Origin: Limnanthes douglasii subsp. nivea
Lineage: Eukaryota; Streptophyta; Magnoliopsida; Brassicales; Limnanthaceae
Reading direction: 5' to 3'
Assembly (NCBI GenBank): GCA_036936605.1
Contig: JAUPFV010000005.1
Location: forward strand, 149,793,195 to 149,857,194
DNA length: 64,000 nucleotides
The position numbers and the translations under genes were made by a program. Position 1 is the stretch's first letter, and every line of letters begins with the position of its first letter. Below are positions 34,393-46,703 of this stretch, one piece after another. Below the pieces are notes generated by a model. That model made no database searches. It was not told the origin of the DNA and saw only the letters and a list, made by a program, of their open reading frames with translations.

Positions 34393-35436
34393 TTAGTCCA
34401 TTCCATGTCCAAGAAATTATAAATTTGATTTATTATGATAGAGAAATAAATGATGAACCATATTTATACATTACTAGTTACATGTAACGTAATCCAATAA
34501 AACAACTCAAAATCTAACACATGCTATATATGGATAACATAACAAACAAGGGGGAATAAATTATTGATACATGTTTTAATGTCATTTATAAAGCATTTTA
34601 TTATATCTATACGTGATGAGTACAGTTTGATATTACTCGATCACTCTCCCTAACACAACATGCTACTATATATCTCAACTTAAAACATTACGCTACTTGT
34701 TTGAGTAAACTGAACAAATTAATGCAAATATGATATAATTAACTTCAAACATAAAATAAAAAATCAAACGTTACGTAATTAAGATCTAACGAAAAATGAA
34801 AAATTAAACATTACAATGTTAAGTTCGAACAAAAATTGAAAAGCCAAACAAAACATAATTAGGTTCGAGAGTTTAACGACTTAGTAAAATGACACATAAA
34901 TGATTAGTTTATTCCATGTCGAAGAAATTATAAATTTGATTTATTATGATAGAGAAATAAAATAATGGATTAAATCAAACAAAGGAATGCATTATTTGTA
35001 CATTACCAATTAAGGATAACGTAATCCAATAAAACTACTCAAAATCCGACACATTTCATATATGGATAACATAACAAACAAGGAGGAATAAATTATTGAT
35101 ACACGTTTTAATGTCATTTACGAAGCAGATTCTTATATCCATATGTGATGAGTACGGTTTGATATTACTGGATCACTCACCCTAATAAGACATGTTACTA
35201 TATATCTCAACATAAAACATTACGCTTCTTGTTCGAGTAAGCTGAACAAATTAATGCAAACATGATATAATTAAATTCGAACATAAAATAAAAAAATCAA
35301 ACAATACGTAATTAAGTTCAAACGAAAAATGAAAAATGAAACATTACAATGTTAAGTTCAAACAAAAATTGAAAAATCCAACAAAACATAATTAAGTTCG
35401 AGAGTTTAATAACATAGTAAAACGATACGTAAATGA
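34393..35436 (+). repeat. Tandem duplication, two units of 511 and 533 bp
   Basis: Unit 1 is 34393-34903 and unit 2 is 34904-35436. Both begin TTAGTxxATTCCATGTC and run through AACATAACAAACAAGG, GTGATGAGTAC and AACATTACAATGTTAAGTTC to CGTAAATGA or CATAAATGA. Divergence is modest, with one larger gap near the start. Non-coding. It lies just downstream of the MULE-derived pseudogene and may be part of that element's end. Confidence 0.85.
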
Positions 35437-35656
35437 TTATGAAAGTGAGGATTTTAAATAGAATGCAACATAATCATACATCTTTGGTCAAATGGGTCGG
35501 TATTGGCTTCTTTGTTACGCACCAGTTTGAAAAACAATTAGATTTTAATAAATTTGTTGAATCTTCCGAAGTACAAAATTGCCTAAGCATTTTTTGTAAT
35601 ATGGAATGCAATACATACGGGGTATAATTTCGGAAATAATTTATTTTCAACCATAA

Positions 35657-35658
<2 letters not shown>

Positions 35659-35695
<37 letters not shown>
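35659..35695. repeat. (AT)n microsatellite
   Basis: About 18 uninterrupted AT dinucleotides. Confidence 0.9.
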
Positions 35696-35699
<4 letters not shown>

Positions 35700-35757
35700 A
35701 ATAATTAAAGAAAAATTAAAAACTTAACAAACCTCAAAATAAATAATGTTATATATT

Positions 35758-38115
35758 TACTTACTTATGTGAACGGAATTACAATCATGTACTACAGAAA
35801 TTCCAACCTCATTTATAAGTGTCGAACGAGGTGAAAAACTATGTAAGGATAGGTATTATAAGATTGGTGGTGAAAAAAATTGTATGCAATGCATTAATAC
35901 CGAGTGCATATCATTAATCGGATATCGGGTAATGTCATGCAATAACACATACTCGGATGACTTTTGAACCAGACTAACTTCTTTAGTAGTCCACCTAAAC
36001 ATTTTCACTTCCAACTAAAAATATTGGTAATTCATATATCAAATCTTGTCTCACGGATGCCCAATTCCATTTTGACCGTATATCACTCTAGCAACAATTC
36101 AATAACCGCACTGACTGTCTGGTGCAATGTCTTCCATGTTAGTAATAAAATTATATAAAACTTTGTCCGATCTAGATTTATTTACTTTCGGTTGAGTAAC
36201 TTTTTTTATGAGAGATTTAGGTACCATGAATAGATTTAGTTTTAAACAGGTGTCGTAGAATTCTTGATTTCCTCAATGATGTTGGATATTTGGCATGTAA
36301 CCACGGATATAACTATAACTATTTGTTAGAGCATCTTTAGACGTAGTTCTATCTCTAGGAATAATGTCTAATGTTTTCCAAAAGATATTGCATTTGTATT
36401 TAAGAACATACATATTTTATCTCATGATCATAGTTACTTCACATCCCCATGTATTTATCTATCATATAAATTCTATACACAGATTTCATAATAAACTTAC
36501 TTCTCTCGAATGATTAAAAAACTTTAAATATTTTAAATATAATATTCAAAATGAAAATCTCAATGACCGATTGGTTGTTGTGTTTCCCAAATATTGAATA
36601 TTGTTCGTGAAGCAATGACAAAAAATTTCCCCGTATGGTATATCCATGAATTCAATATATAATCCACAATCATTAGGCATAATACGAATACTTCGTTCAG
36701 TGTTTCTATTTTTGTGTCACACCCTTCCTTCGTGCTTGCTTTTACAATGACATTATAAAATTCCATAGAATCATTTGCGTCATCCCATTTGGCCCTCAAC
36801 TTTTTTATATTTGAAAAAATAATTTTGTTTATATGTTATTTTCATATCATGTGGATTACATTCATACATACGTATCTAATATCCTGCATCAACGTTAACT
36901 GCCAACCTCTCATAATAATACTAAAAATACACAAATATTATCCACAATTACCGCACTTAGAATGCTTAAAGCCAGTGTGTAGTTGGCTTGCTTCTCCGAG
37001 CTCATAACATGAAACCAATGCAAAATGTAAGTTTTGCTGAAATTACACCAACAATTTTGAGTAATGGCATTTTGTACCTCAGTGTCTTGTATGTACTATC
37101 CATGATAAGTACTAGTGGGGATCTAAGGAATAACTAAATACATGGAGGATGCATAGTGCATCAATTATATGATACCACACAAAGTAATTATGTTCCTTCA
37201 TTTTCGTTAACAAGTATTACATTTCAAAGTTGGCCGAAGTTTTCCACTAAATGATGTTTTTTACGAATTTTGTAGATGCTGAACATGATGGATATACTCT
37301 CAGGGTTATGTCTCTTAAAACTCACAAATATTTTCTTAGGCTGATAACCAAGTAGATTTAACTGACAGACTAATTTCTCTTTATTAGCCTTTAGTCTATC
37401 GGCTTACAAATGACCGTCATAGTGCATAACCTTTTATAGTTGTGTTTCTCATCCACGACGTTCAATCGCAAATAAGCGGCTTGTACATCAACTGGAAATT
37501 CTTTTAACTGAAAGGGACAACCACATTGTTTATATACATATTTTTTCTTCACACCACTCACACTAACTTTCGGTTTATAAACGTCGTACCTCTCGCATCT
37601 GTAATAGAAGGTAATAATTATAATGATTGATATATTTTAGTTTTCAAACATAACCCGTTCGTCCAAATAAAAATATTTGTGTAACCGGTCATTATACATG
37701 TTGGTCTATCTGATTCCTACAACATAAAATCGTTATTCGAAATTATAAAACAACACTAAGGTCACACGTTGGTATATCATGGTGGTTGCATATTGGTCTA
37801 ACATAATCATATAATTTATCCCACGAAGGTCTAAAAAATCACACAATTTCTTTTAACAAGCACAAACGTAGTGGCGCCCAGAGTATGCGACAGACTTACA
37901 TCATGTCAAGTAATGGGTGTGGCTAACCGACATCATGTCTTACACTGGGTGCAACGTACTAAACTATAATCTTACATTAAGCGCGAAGTTTCCTTGTAAA
38001 TATTACACGAATTTTTGATTTACAATTATGAAGTTAAATTTTTTATATCCATTCGACTTTCCTCGTTGTCATCTTGAAAGTATGACGTATCACAACTAAA
38101 ATTCATGTTATCCAT
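35758..38115 (-). pseudogene. Decayed MULE (FAR1-like) transposase with apparent C-terminal OTU-like domain
   Basis: Minus-strand remnant. A possible ATG at 38115 begins MDNMNFSCDTSYFQDDNEES. The FAR1-type zinc-binding part follows at 37590-37430: CERYDVYKPK, YKQCGCPFQL, LNVVDEKHNY. Then come AKKIFVSFK-like and ISIMFSIYKI-type sequence (about 37370-37280), the MULE catalytic block around 37110-36990 (MDSTYKT, KMPLLKIVGV, LTFCIGF in shifted frames), HINKIIFSNIKK (36840-36800), and AKWDDANDSMEFYNVIV through KFFVIAS (36795-36600). Beyond a linker (QPKVNKSRSDK) the end (36140-35758) reads PDSQCGY, VRQDLIYEL, ITRYPINDMHSVLMHC and VHDCNSVHI. This resembles OTU-type cysteine protease tails I associate with plant MULE proteins. 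Many stops and frameshifts; TIRs not identified. Confidence 0.62.
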
Positions 38116-40546
38116 CTTGAGATGTATGATTATCTAATATAATGTAGTTTAGAAGTTTTGCAGATTGTTGTATATTTTAGTGTTTTAAAGGGTTTATGAA
38201 TTTTTTAGTCTGACTCGTATTATCTAATTACCTAGGTTGTGTAGGATATTTTTCATTTTTCAACTTTTAATAAAAATATGAAAAATATAACAAAAATATA
38301 TTGAAATATAACCTAACCTTATATTTTATTTAAATAAGATATCACAAGTTTTTTTTAAATAGTACAATAAATATATAAATAGCAAAGTCTATAAAAATAA
38401 ACGCCAATAATATTGTGAATGTTCAAGTAAAAAAAATTAACAACAAAATAACTCGTGTAACTACTATTCTTTCGGAAAATATTTTATTTGGTATTTTTTG
38501 AATTAATATTCCAAAACACATTAAACTAATTAATATGTGTTTGATGAAAATACCACAACAAAAATAAATTTCAAACACAATAAAGTGTATCCATTTATTT
38601 ATATAACTTTTAAGTATTGATTTTATTCAAGTAATTAATCATAATGTTGTTATTAATATACATGTAGATTGTTTTTCATTGGTTACATAAATATATGCCT
38701 TAAGTATTATTTTAAAAATTTATGTTTGAACAAACATTAAAACATGAGCATTCCAATAAAAAATAAAATATATCGACAAGATTCATTATTGACGAAAGCT
38801 GAGCTGATTACAAAATCCAATAATTTCAGTTACAACAAAACACCTGAACATTATACTATATTTTTTATAATTATATTTTGAGTTTTGGCCGATTTCCTTC
38901 CGATTTGCAACAACAAAAATACAAAATATGTTGTATACATCTAAATGAGTTCATGACTATTTAGACAATTGCACCAATTGCAACACGATTATACTCGGTG
39001 CGTTAACTTAGTTTACATCTAATAATACATTATTCGTGGTTGTTCAAGTGGTACTATTGAAGGTGATAATATGGAACTGTTGTCAATCTCTAAAAATTCT
39101 TTCTATAACGGGGGACCGTCGTGTATTCCGTAATAAGATATAAGCTTCTGAGTCGAGATAGTCAAAGTAACGGTTAACTGCACATCATTCAACAAATATA
39201 AGATGCATCGTTCTAGGCACATGCATTCTTAACCAATCCGTATGTGTTCTAGAAATTCTTCCTATTACCAACATGCCACATATTTTCACCTAGTTCGTAT
39301 GTTCTTGGTTAGTTGTTCCACCCTTAAAGCATATCACAAGATCTTTGGTACGTTGGTCCGCCTCCGCAACATCAAATATTCAGACTGCTCTGGTACCCGT
39401 TATCTTTCCTACATGGGTACCCTTATCATCTATCATGACTATAATGGCATCGAATGCCTTATTTAATTACCATTCCTCTCGTTGGACCAGCAAACCTTGG
39501 CTACATAAGATTTGTACCAGCTTAACCAAAATACAGCTTAGTTTTATCCATTCTTGCTCTAGAAATAATTTTAGAAGAATGGCCTTTAAGGTTTGATCAA
39601 TACAAAATTGACAAACGCGATCTCACTAACATCCCCAAACATTACATTGAGAAGTTTTGGAAGGACATGCTTAGCTTTGGAGGGGTTGACAGACTCTTGT
39701 GTCACACTCTCTCCTTGAATTTTATAGGGACCTCTCACTTGGTTAACCTAGTTGACCCCATAATCCATTCACAACTTAAAAACCCTGTTACCATCTTTTT
39801 AAGAAATTACTTCATAAAAGTAAATTTATCCATAAATATGGTGAATATATTATACATTTCAAACATCAGCCGAAACCTACAATTATATACATGAGAGTTC
39901 ATCTAAATAAAAAAAATTGAAGAACGGATATATTACCGTGACTTGTGTTTCTTAGCATCAATGAATTATTAGAGGGATTTGGCCGGATACATAATTATAT
40001 GACCTTCGATGAGTTTGACAAAATTATGCGCGTTCGGTTTATACGAGGTCTTAATACCCATCATTCCTAGAACTTGAATGTTAATTATATTCATTATCTC
40101 AATCCACTTATTGTAACACACATCCATAGTTTCAAACCTAGCTCTGCACTTTCCTCCAATTCGAAACCTTCAAGCCAAAATAGAAAAAGCACACCAAAAA
40201 CAAAAGTGATAGGTAGAAGTTGGTTCGTGCGTGCTAACGCATTCTATAATAACCTTACCAAAAATATTACATTTATCCATGATAAACCCAATGAATTGAT
40301 CATTTTTTGCAAGCACAAAATATGCACTTAAAAAAATAAACGCATTCCAAAAATATATTTTAAAAAGTAGATCCTCCTAAAGCACCACAAGTTGTGAAAA
40401 CATTTTTTATTATAGACAATTTTGATGATTATTTAACCCTAATTGGAGCTGACATGTAGTAGTAAATATTCCACGGTTGATTCTTTGGCACGTACCACTG
40501 ACTCATATTGTAAGTCTCATGTGATTGATCTCAAAATCCAGCAGCA
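38116..40546. other. AT-rich sequence, no assignable gene
   Basis: Several short open frames but no convincing family. On the minus strand 39460-39345 reads AFDAIIVMIDDKGTHVGKIT, faintly reminiscent of the OB-fold of plant RPA1-like proteins, which can accompany Helitrons; one short match is not enough to call it. The rest shows nothing. Confidence 0.3.
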
Positions 40547-40681
40547 ATGCCAAACCTCAACCCTTATATATCAGTAGCTATACCCGATCATTTTTTTACA
40601 ATGATAATTTTAGGGAGCTTTTCGGACCACTCGATGATGCAATCATCATCATTGTAAGTTGTTATGATTGAGGTTTGGCAT
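40547..40681. repeat. Short inverted repeat, 14-bp arms
   Basis: ATGCCAAACCTCAA (40547-40560) is repeated in inverse orientation at 40668-40681, enclosing about 107 bp. Could be a tiny MITE remnant. No target duplication seen. Confidence 0.4.
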
Positions 40682-40727
40682 ATCATGTTATATTTGGGTA
40701 GTTTAAAGAATATAACTAGATTTCATT

Positions 40728-41136
40728 TGATGAGTCCGGATTCTGTCACCACTTCGGGCTGGGTCAGTTCAGACAATGTATACCTAACCGGACAGAGGCA
40801 GTTCGGACCTCATCATCTACTGTACTGTTCGAACAGAAACTAAAGTACTTAAAACATAATCACTTCTTGACTAAGCTGCCTACTCTCCTACTTAGAACTT
40901 ATGGATCCTTAAGCTCGACCCGGGTCCATTAAACACAACCCGAGAGCCCATAAGGCCCAAATATGAGGGTATAAATACTCAACCACCAACATTAAATGAG
41001 GGTAATGAAAATTAAATACAACCAGGCTGCTTAATTCTCCCTCTACACTCTACCCAAGTATTAAATACTCACAAACTTCCCCATAACTCTAAACAAAAAT
41101 TACGAACTTACCCTCAGACAAAAATAAACCACACCA
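40728..41136 (+). repeat. 5' LTR of element D
   Basis: 409 bp, TGATGAGTCC ... CCACACCA. TATAAATA at 40970-40977 is the likely core promoter. Pairs with 50547-50880. Confidence 0.93.
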
Positions 41137-41139
41137 AAT

Positions 41140-41157
41140 TGGCGACCACAGTGGGAG
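41140..41157 (+). promoter_or_regulatory. Primer binding site of element D
   Basis: TGGCGACCACAGTGGGAG, three bases after the LTR. The best preserved of the four PBS copies here; start resembles the tRNA-Arg type of Ogre/Tat elements. Confidence 0.8.
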
Positions 41158-41209
41158 CACGACGGTGCCTGAATCAAGCATTCGAAACCATTAGAAAAAA
41201 TCAGTCCCA

Positions 41210-42908
41210 ATGAATCTGGACGCCCCGGAAGTACCAGCAGCTTTGCTTGAAGTGGTGGGTGAGAATGATGAATATACCATCGAGGAGCGAAATAGATTAA
41301 AGGGAGAGATAGAAGCTCTGACGGAAGAGAAGGCAAAGATGGGTATGAAGGAGAAGTCAAAAGCATCAGTTGCTCATCATACCGACAACCCTAGAGATCA
41401 TGAGCCTTCGAAGACTCATGTGAGTACCAAGAAGACCCATGCTAGCTCCAAAACATCTCACCGATCTAAGCCAGTGGAGAGTTCTAATTCAGACTCAGAA
41501 TCTTTTGGTAGCTCCTCGGACGAGGATGGAGTTGAAGAGTCCTTATCCTCTAGCAGTGATGAGGGCCGATCTAAAAAGAAGCAAAAATTGATAAAAAATA
41601 TTCAAGAAAAACGGATAGATATGGGAAATTAAAAAGAAATATAGGTAAAGGATCATCTTACAGCCTGAGGCATGTAGACCGGATGCTGGTGGATCCTTTT
41701 GCCTTCCACGATGAACTAGGTATCTTTGCGACTCCCAATGAGGATACTGTTTTCAGTCGTGGCCGGAATTGGAGACAATCTCCATTGTCTTCCAAGATTA
41801 TGTCCGGAAACCTCCCTAAGAGGTTCGATAGCACAAAATGGAGAAATACGATGGCAGTAAAGATCCGGACAACCACTTGGAACAATTTAAAAACTTCATG
41901 ATGAATTTCGACGATGACGACAAGTTTCTCTGTAGAGCATTCTCCCAATCCTTTACGGGGAGTGCTCTGAAGTGGTATAACAGCCTACCATAAGGCTGCA
42001 TCAGAAATTTGGATACCTTTTGGATGGCTTTTCGAAGGCAATTCGTTGGAAGCAAGGAGTTGAAGGGCAATGGGGCCTCAATAATCCATTGTGCCCAAGA
42101 ACAAAACAAATCATTGAAAGAATACATAAGTTGTTTTGTGAATACCAAAAACGGGTTGGCTGATTGCTTCGAGCAGGTAGCAATAGCATCTTTGAGGCAG
42201 GGCTTAAACCCTAGAAATTTAGCTGATTCAGTGACCAGAAAGAAAGCCATGACTTGGATAGGTCTACTGAATCAGGTTGGAAAGCAAATCAACGTTGATG
42301 AAACAAAGAAAACTAGGGTGCACAAGCAGGTGAGATCTGCTCCGGTTGCACTCAACCTCAACCAAAATCAGTCCGGGAACAAGGCAAGGGAGACCGGACA
42401 GGGACATAACAGAGCTAAAGCTCAATCTCAGCCAGCTGCGCCTGCCCAGAGTTAACAATCTAGAAATAAGAGAGGGCCTTGGGTTCAACTGGAGTGGTTT
42501 GCAGAGTTAAAAGAAAGTGTGGCCACCATTTATGACAAAACAAAGGAAGAAGTGCACTATAGAAGGTCGGCTGCACTGCAATCTCCTAAGGAACATCGTA
42601 ACAATTCCTTCTGTCAGTACCATAATGATATTGGCCATACCACTGATGATTGTATTGATTTGAAACAAGAAGTTCAGAATTTAATTGAAAGAGGAAAGTT
42701 GGGGGCATATGTCAAAAGAAGAGGAGGAAATAGGCCTGATAATGCTCATCGGGTTGGTCCGAGCAATGCTGCTCCGGAGGGAGCTATGGTTATAATCGAA
42801 AGGTTCGATGTAGAGTCAGAGTACTTGGATCCTGATCCAACTCGAAATAGAGTGGATACTATTGAGGAACGTTGTAAAATAGTCTCCGAGCTTATTAAGT
42901 TTTTTTAG
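41210..42908 (+). pseudogene. Gag of element D, frameshifted
   Basis: ATG 41210 (MNLDAPEVPAALLEVVGEND) leads into a coiled/acidic N-terminus (EERNRLKGEIEALTEEKAKM) and a Ser/Asp-rich stretch ending at TAA 41630. In the next frame comes FHDELGIFATPNEDTVFSRG. The Retrotrans_gag core is in a third frame from about 41838 (EKYDGSKDPDNHLEQFKNFM, FLCRAFSQSFTGSALKWYNS), with TAA at 41991. Then QFVGSKELKG, KNGLADCFEQVAIASLRQGL, a stop at 42453, and the zinc knuckle CQYHNDIGHTTDDC with LKQEVQNLIERGKLGAYVKR (about 42613-42720). Domain order matches A and supplies the segments that B and E have lost. Confidence 0.85.
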
Positions 42909-43640
42909 TCACTCACAATTTTCGGAGGGGATACTATGACAGTTCGTACTGCTTCTTCGAGGAAGAGGCACGTTCATACTTTAGCCACCTAGCTGGAAGG
43001 AGGCATGACCTCCTATCAATCACAAATTCCATTTCCTTTTTTTTTATGAGGATGACTTGAGGGATATAGCTGGCCCTCATGAAGATGTTGTTGTCATAGG
43101 AGCATCCATTGGGGGCAATGACATAAGACAAATCTTGGTAGATACTGGGAGTTCAGCCAATATCCTCTTTTTAACCTCTTACAAAAAGATGAAAAATCCA
43201 GCCTTGATCTAGCGTTCGGATAGGTCAATTGTGGGCTTCACTGGAAGCTCAACAGATGTAATCGGGGAGTTCGAAGAGGAAGTATGTTGGGCAAGGGCCC
43301 TTTTAAGAAGATGGTTAGAATACTTTTTATTGTGGTGGATTGTCCCACTTGTTATAATGCTATTCTAGGGAGGTCTTGGCTCTCTAGGATGCATGCAGTG
43401 GCCTCCACAGTCCACCAATGTTTGAAATATGTTGTTCAAGGCCATGTGGGAGTTGTTCGGAGCAGCCAGAAGATTGCAATAGAGTGTTATGCCACAGCAC
43501 TAGCTCCACGGACGTTGGGGGCAGTTCGTACCAATGAAGAATAGCAGTTTGAGAGGATTTCTGGGGGTGAGGGTGAAATTGATGACCCCAGAGATACCCC
43601 TGGAGTGTTGATACCAGTTGAATAAGTTGAAACACATTCT
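42909..43640 (+). pseudogene. Retropepsin region of element D
   Basis: DDLRDIAGPHEDVVVIGASI is followed by the active site LVDTGSSANILFLTSY (GAT at 43141 is the catalytic Asp), then SIVGFTGSSTDVIGEFEE. A frameshift near 43280 moves into GKGPFKKMVRILFIVVDC, YNAILGRSWLSRMHAVAST, QCLKYVVQGHVGVVRSSQKI. It is the only copy in the window whose DTG loop is unchanged, though a stop (43210) and the frameshift break it. An aspartic protease dimer would process Gag-Pol. Confidence 0.83.
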
Positions 43641-44479
43641 TTGGAAGAAGGAAAAAATGTTAAGATAGGTTCCAAAATGCCATCCGAACTGAAAAATAAA
43701 ATGTTGAAGTTTTTAAAAGACCATCAACATTTTTTTGCTTGGTGCAATGCTGATGTTAACGGAGCTCCAACAGATATTATATCACATCACCTATCCATTC
43801 GGAAAGATATAGCACCTGTGGTACAGAAGAGAAGATATTTTTCCAAGGAAAAGGTTGATATTATTTTTCAAGAAGTTGACAGGCTCACTAAAATGGGGCA
43901 TATAAAGGAGTCTCAGTATCCTTTATGGACAGCCAATCCGGTCTTGGTGAAAAATAAAAATGGCAAGTGGCGTATGTGCATTGATTTCACAGATCTCAAT
44001 AGGGCTTGCCCAAAAGATTTATACCCAGTTCCCCGGATTGATCAGCTGGTGGATTCCACTTCTGGGAATAAGCTACTGACTTTCATGGATGCTTTCTCCG
44101 GGTACAATCAGAGATTGTTGATCAAATTGGAAGAAATATGGAAGTATACATTGATGACATGATGGTAAAAAGTATGGATGAACAATTACACTTGGCAGAC
44201 CTCCAAGAAACTTTTGCTTACTTAGTAAAAGTAAATTTGAAACTAAATCCAGAAAAGTGTATGTTCGGAGTGCAGTCCGGGAAATTCTTGGGTTATATAA
44301 TAGGTGAGCAAGGGATACAGCCCGATCCGGATCAGCTTAATGCTTTATTCCAAATGGAGCCTCCTCGGAATATCAAAGAAGTACAACGATTGACGGGGAG
44401 GTTGGCTGCTTTAAATCGATTCATTTCAAGGTCTTTGGACAGGTGTGCCCCGTTTTTTCAAACTTTGAAGGGTGCATAG
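43641..44479 (+). pseudogene. Linker and reverse transcriptase of element D, palm deletion
   Basis: The linker (MLKFLKDHQHFFAWCNADV, APVVQKRRYFSKEKVD) leads into RT: QEVDRLTKMGHIKESQYP, NPVLVKNKNGKWRMCIDFTD, YPVPRIDQLVDSTSG, FMDAFSGYNQ (motif A). At 44111 about 127 bp are missing relative to B, taking out the segment with FGLKNxGATYQRLVNK and shifting frame. RT resumes with MEVYIDDMMVKSMDEQ (YIDD at 44147-44158), GVQSGKFLGYIIGEQG and KEVQRLTGRLAALNRFI. The catalytic aspartates survive but the palm cannot fold. Confidence 0.88.
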
Positions 44480-45387
44480 GGATTTGAATGGACTTCACAG
44501 TGTGGTGAGGCCTTCAATGAGATTAAGAAACATTTGTCCTTCCCCAAAACTTTATTTAAACTTGTTGATGGAGAGACGCTCTTCATATACTTGGCAGTTT
44601 CCAGTTGTGCCATCAGTGCTGTATTGATAAGAGAGGTGGATAATTACCCCCATCCGGTGTACTACCTCAGTACGAGCTTGATAGATGTATAAAAACGCTA
44701 TTTAAAGCTCGAAAAATTAGCATTAGCCTTGGTAATTTCTGCAAGGAAGATGAGGTCTTATTTTCAGGCTCATCCTATTATCGTCCGAACATCTTTTCCC
44801 TTGAAGAATGTTCTTCAAAAGGCAGACATTTCAAGTAGAATGACTAAGTGAACAGTGGAGTTAGGGGACTTCGATATTGATTTTTCTCCTCGAACAGCAA
44901 TCAAAGCCCAAGCTGTGGCTGATTTTTTGGTTGAATTCCACTCTGATAAGGATATGGAGCAAACTACTGAGATGAAAGATAAAAAGGTCTGGATCGTCCG
45001 GACAGATGGTGGGTCAAGTACTATGGGATGTGGTGCAGGGATATGCTTGACCTCTCCGTATGGTGATAAAATGTATCAGGCTATATGCTTCGCTTTTAGT
45101 GCTTCTAACAATGAGTCCGAATATGAAGTTGTTACAGCTGGTTTGAAGTTGGCTTCCATTTGTGGAGCCAAAAGGGTCAAGTTAATGAGCGATTCCCAGC
45201 TTTTTATCTATCATGCACAGGGTCAATCCGAAGCTAAAAAGGAGCAACTAGTGAAGTACTTACTTCTTCTTAAAATGAGGCACTTAAGTTCAAAAGCATC
45301 GTTTATGAGCACATACCCCGAACAGAAAATGAACTAACAGATTCCTTAGCAACCATAACCTATATTGAGTCATATCCATGGATCCAT
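44480..45387 (+). pseudogene. RNase H and second (Tat-type) RNase H of element D
   Basis: The gypsy RNase H (44480-44850) has FEWTSQCGEAFNEIKKHLSF, FIYLAVSSCAISAVLIREVD, YLKLEKLALALVISARKMRS. Then VELGDFDIDFSPRTAIKAQA and a connector lead into the second RNase H (44990-45300): VRTDGGSSTMGCGAGICLTS, SASNNESEYEVVTAGLKLAS, VKLMSDSQLFIYHAQGQSEA. Its Asp (DGGSS), Glu (NESEYE) and Asp (SDSQL) residues are all present. Two RNase H domains in tandem are a hallmark reported for Tat elements. Stops at 44477, 44690 and 44848 interrupt the first domain; the second is open to 45337. Confidence 0.85.
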
Positions 45388-46703
45388 GTGCTAGAGTGCC
45401 CTTCCATTCAACTCAGTATGGGTAAAGAGGAAGAAATTTTCGATGTACAGATGAGACAACCTCAAGATTGGATATTTCCTCTCATGCAGTATCTCTCCGA
45501 TGGCGTCTTGCCTCCAGATAAATCGTTAGCAAGAAAAATGAAGCACAAGGCTCATGGTTTTATCATACTAAGAGATATTCTGTATAAAAAGTCTTATAGT
45601 AAACCTCTTTTGCGATGTTTGAGGGATGATGAGTCTCAAATAGTCCTCTCCGAATTACATGATGGTGAGGGATCAGCTCAATGTGGATTCATGGCTCTAA
45701 CGAGGAGAGTTTTACTGGCTGGCTATTATTGGCCCTCTATAATGCAAGATGCTAAGGAGCTGGTGAGAAAGTGTGACCCATGCCAAAGATATAGCAATGA
45801 AATTCATGTCCTGGCCATCCCTTTAGAGTCAATTTCTGAACCTATACCTTTTGCTCGATGGGGATTGGATTTGGTGGGACCTCTTCCTATGGCATCCGGA
45901 GGGCGTAGGACAATAATTGTTGCGATTGATTATTTTTCGAAGTGGATTGAAGCAGCCCCATTGGTAGGTACAACATCAAAAGCTGTCATAAAATTCATTT
46001 TATCCAATATCTGTTGCAGATTTGGTGTTCCGCATAAGATAACGACAGAAAATGGGCCACAGTTCGACAACAAGCAAATGGAGAGTTTCTGTGCCTCTAG
46101 GGGATACAACATTTTTTCTCTTCACCTTTCCACCCACAAGAAAACGGTCAAGTTGAAGTGGCTAACAGAACTATACTGTCCGGTTTGAAGAAAAATTTAG
46201 AAGGGGCTGCTGGAAAATGGCCTAGTTATTTGCAAGAGGTTTTGTGGGCCTACCAGACCACTCCCGGGGCCGCAACACAAGAGTCACCTTTTGCCTTGGT
46301 CTATGGGATGGATGCTATAGCTCCCATAGAGGCAACTCTCCCTTCTTTTCGAGTTCACAATTTCTCCGAACACTCTAATGAAGTGGCAATCAGGGGTCAA
46401 CTTGAACTAATAGAAGAAAGACGAGTTAAGGCTCACCTTAGAGCTTCACACTATCAGGGTTTGATGAGAAGCAGGTTTGCTTCCAGAGTTAAAAGAAGAG
46501 ATTTTCAGCCGGGGGACAAGGTGTTAAGGAAAGTCTTCTTACACACTAAAAAGAAGCTGCTCGGCAAACTAGCCCCAACTTGGGAAGGACCTTATATGGT
46601 CATTGAAAGGCTTAAACCTGGAACATACTGGCTAGAAGACAAGGATGGAAGGGTTTTGAATCACCCTTGGAATATTGAACATCTCCGGATGTACTTAGAA
46701 TAG
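45388..46703 (+). pseudogene. Integrase of element D, one frameshift
   Basis: Zinc-binding N-terminal region: ELHDGEGSAQCGFMALTRRV, LAGYYWPSIMQDAKELVRKC, DPCQRY. One expected His is replaced (AQCG where A has THCG). Catalytic core: FARWGLDLVGPLPMASGGRR, AIDYFSKWIEAAPLVGTTSK, ICCRFGVPHKITTENGPQFD. The usual TDN is TEN, so the second catalytic Asp is Glu. Near 46110 the frame shifts and resumes in time for NRTILSGLKKNLEGAAGKWP. The C-terminal domain has VYGMDAIAPIEATLPSF, RRDFQPGDKVLRKVF and a GPY motif (LAPTWEGPYMVIERLKPGTY), ending at TAG 46701-46703. Confidence 0.9.

Noticed and set aside
39345..39596. Possible RPA-like OB-fold fragment (IVMIDDKGTHVGKIT, minus strand) suggesting a Helitron
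   Set aside because: A single short resemblance, with no helicase or Rep motif nearby and no Helitron ends seen.
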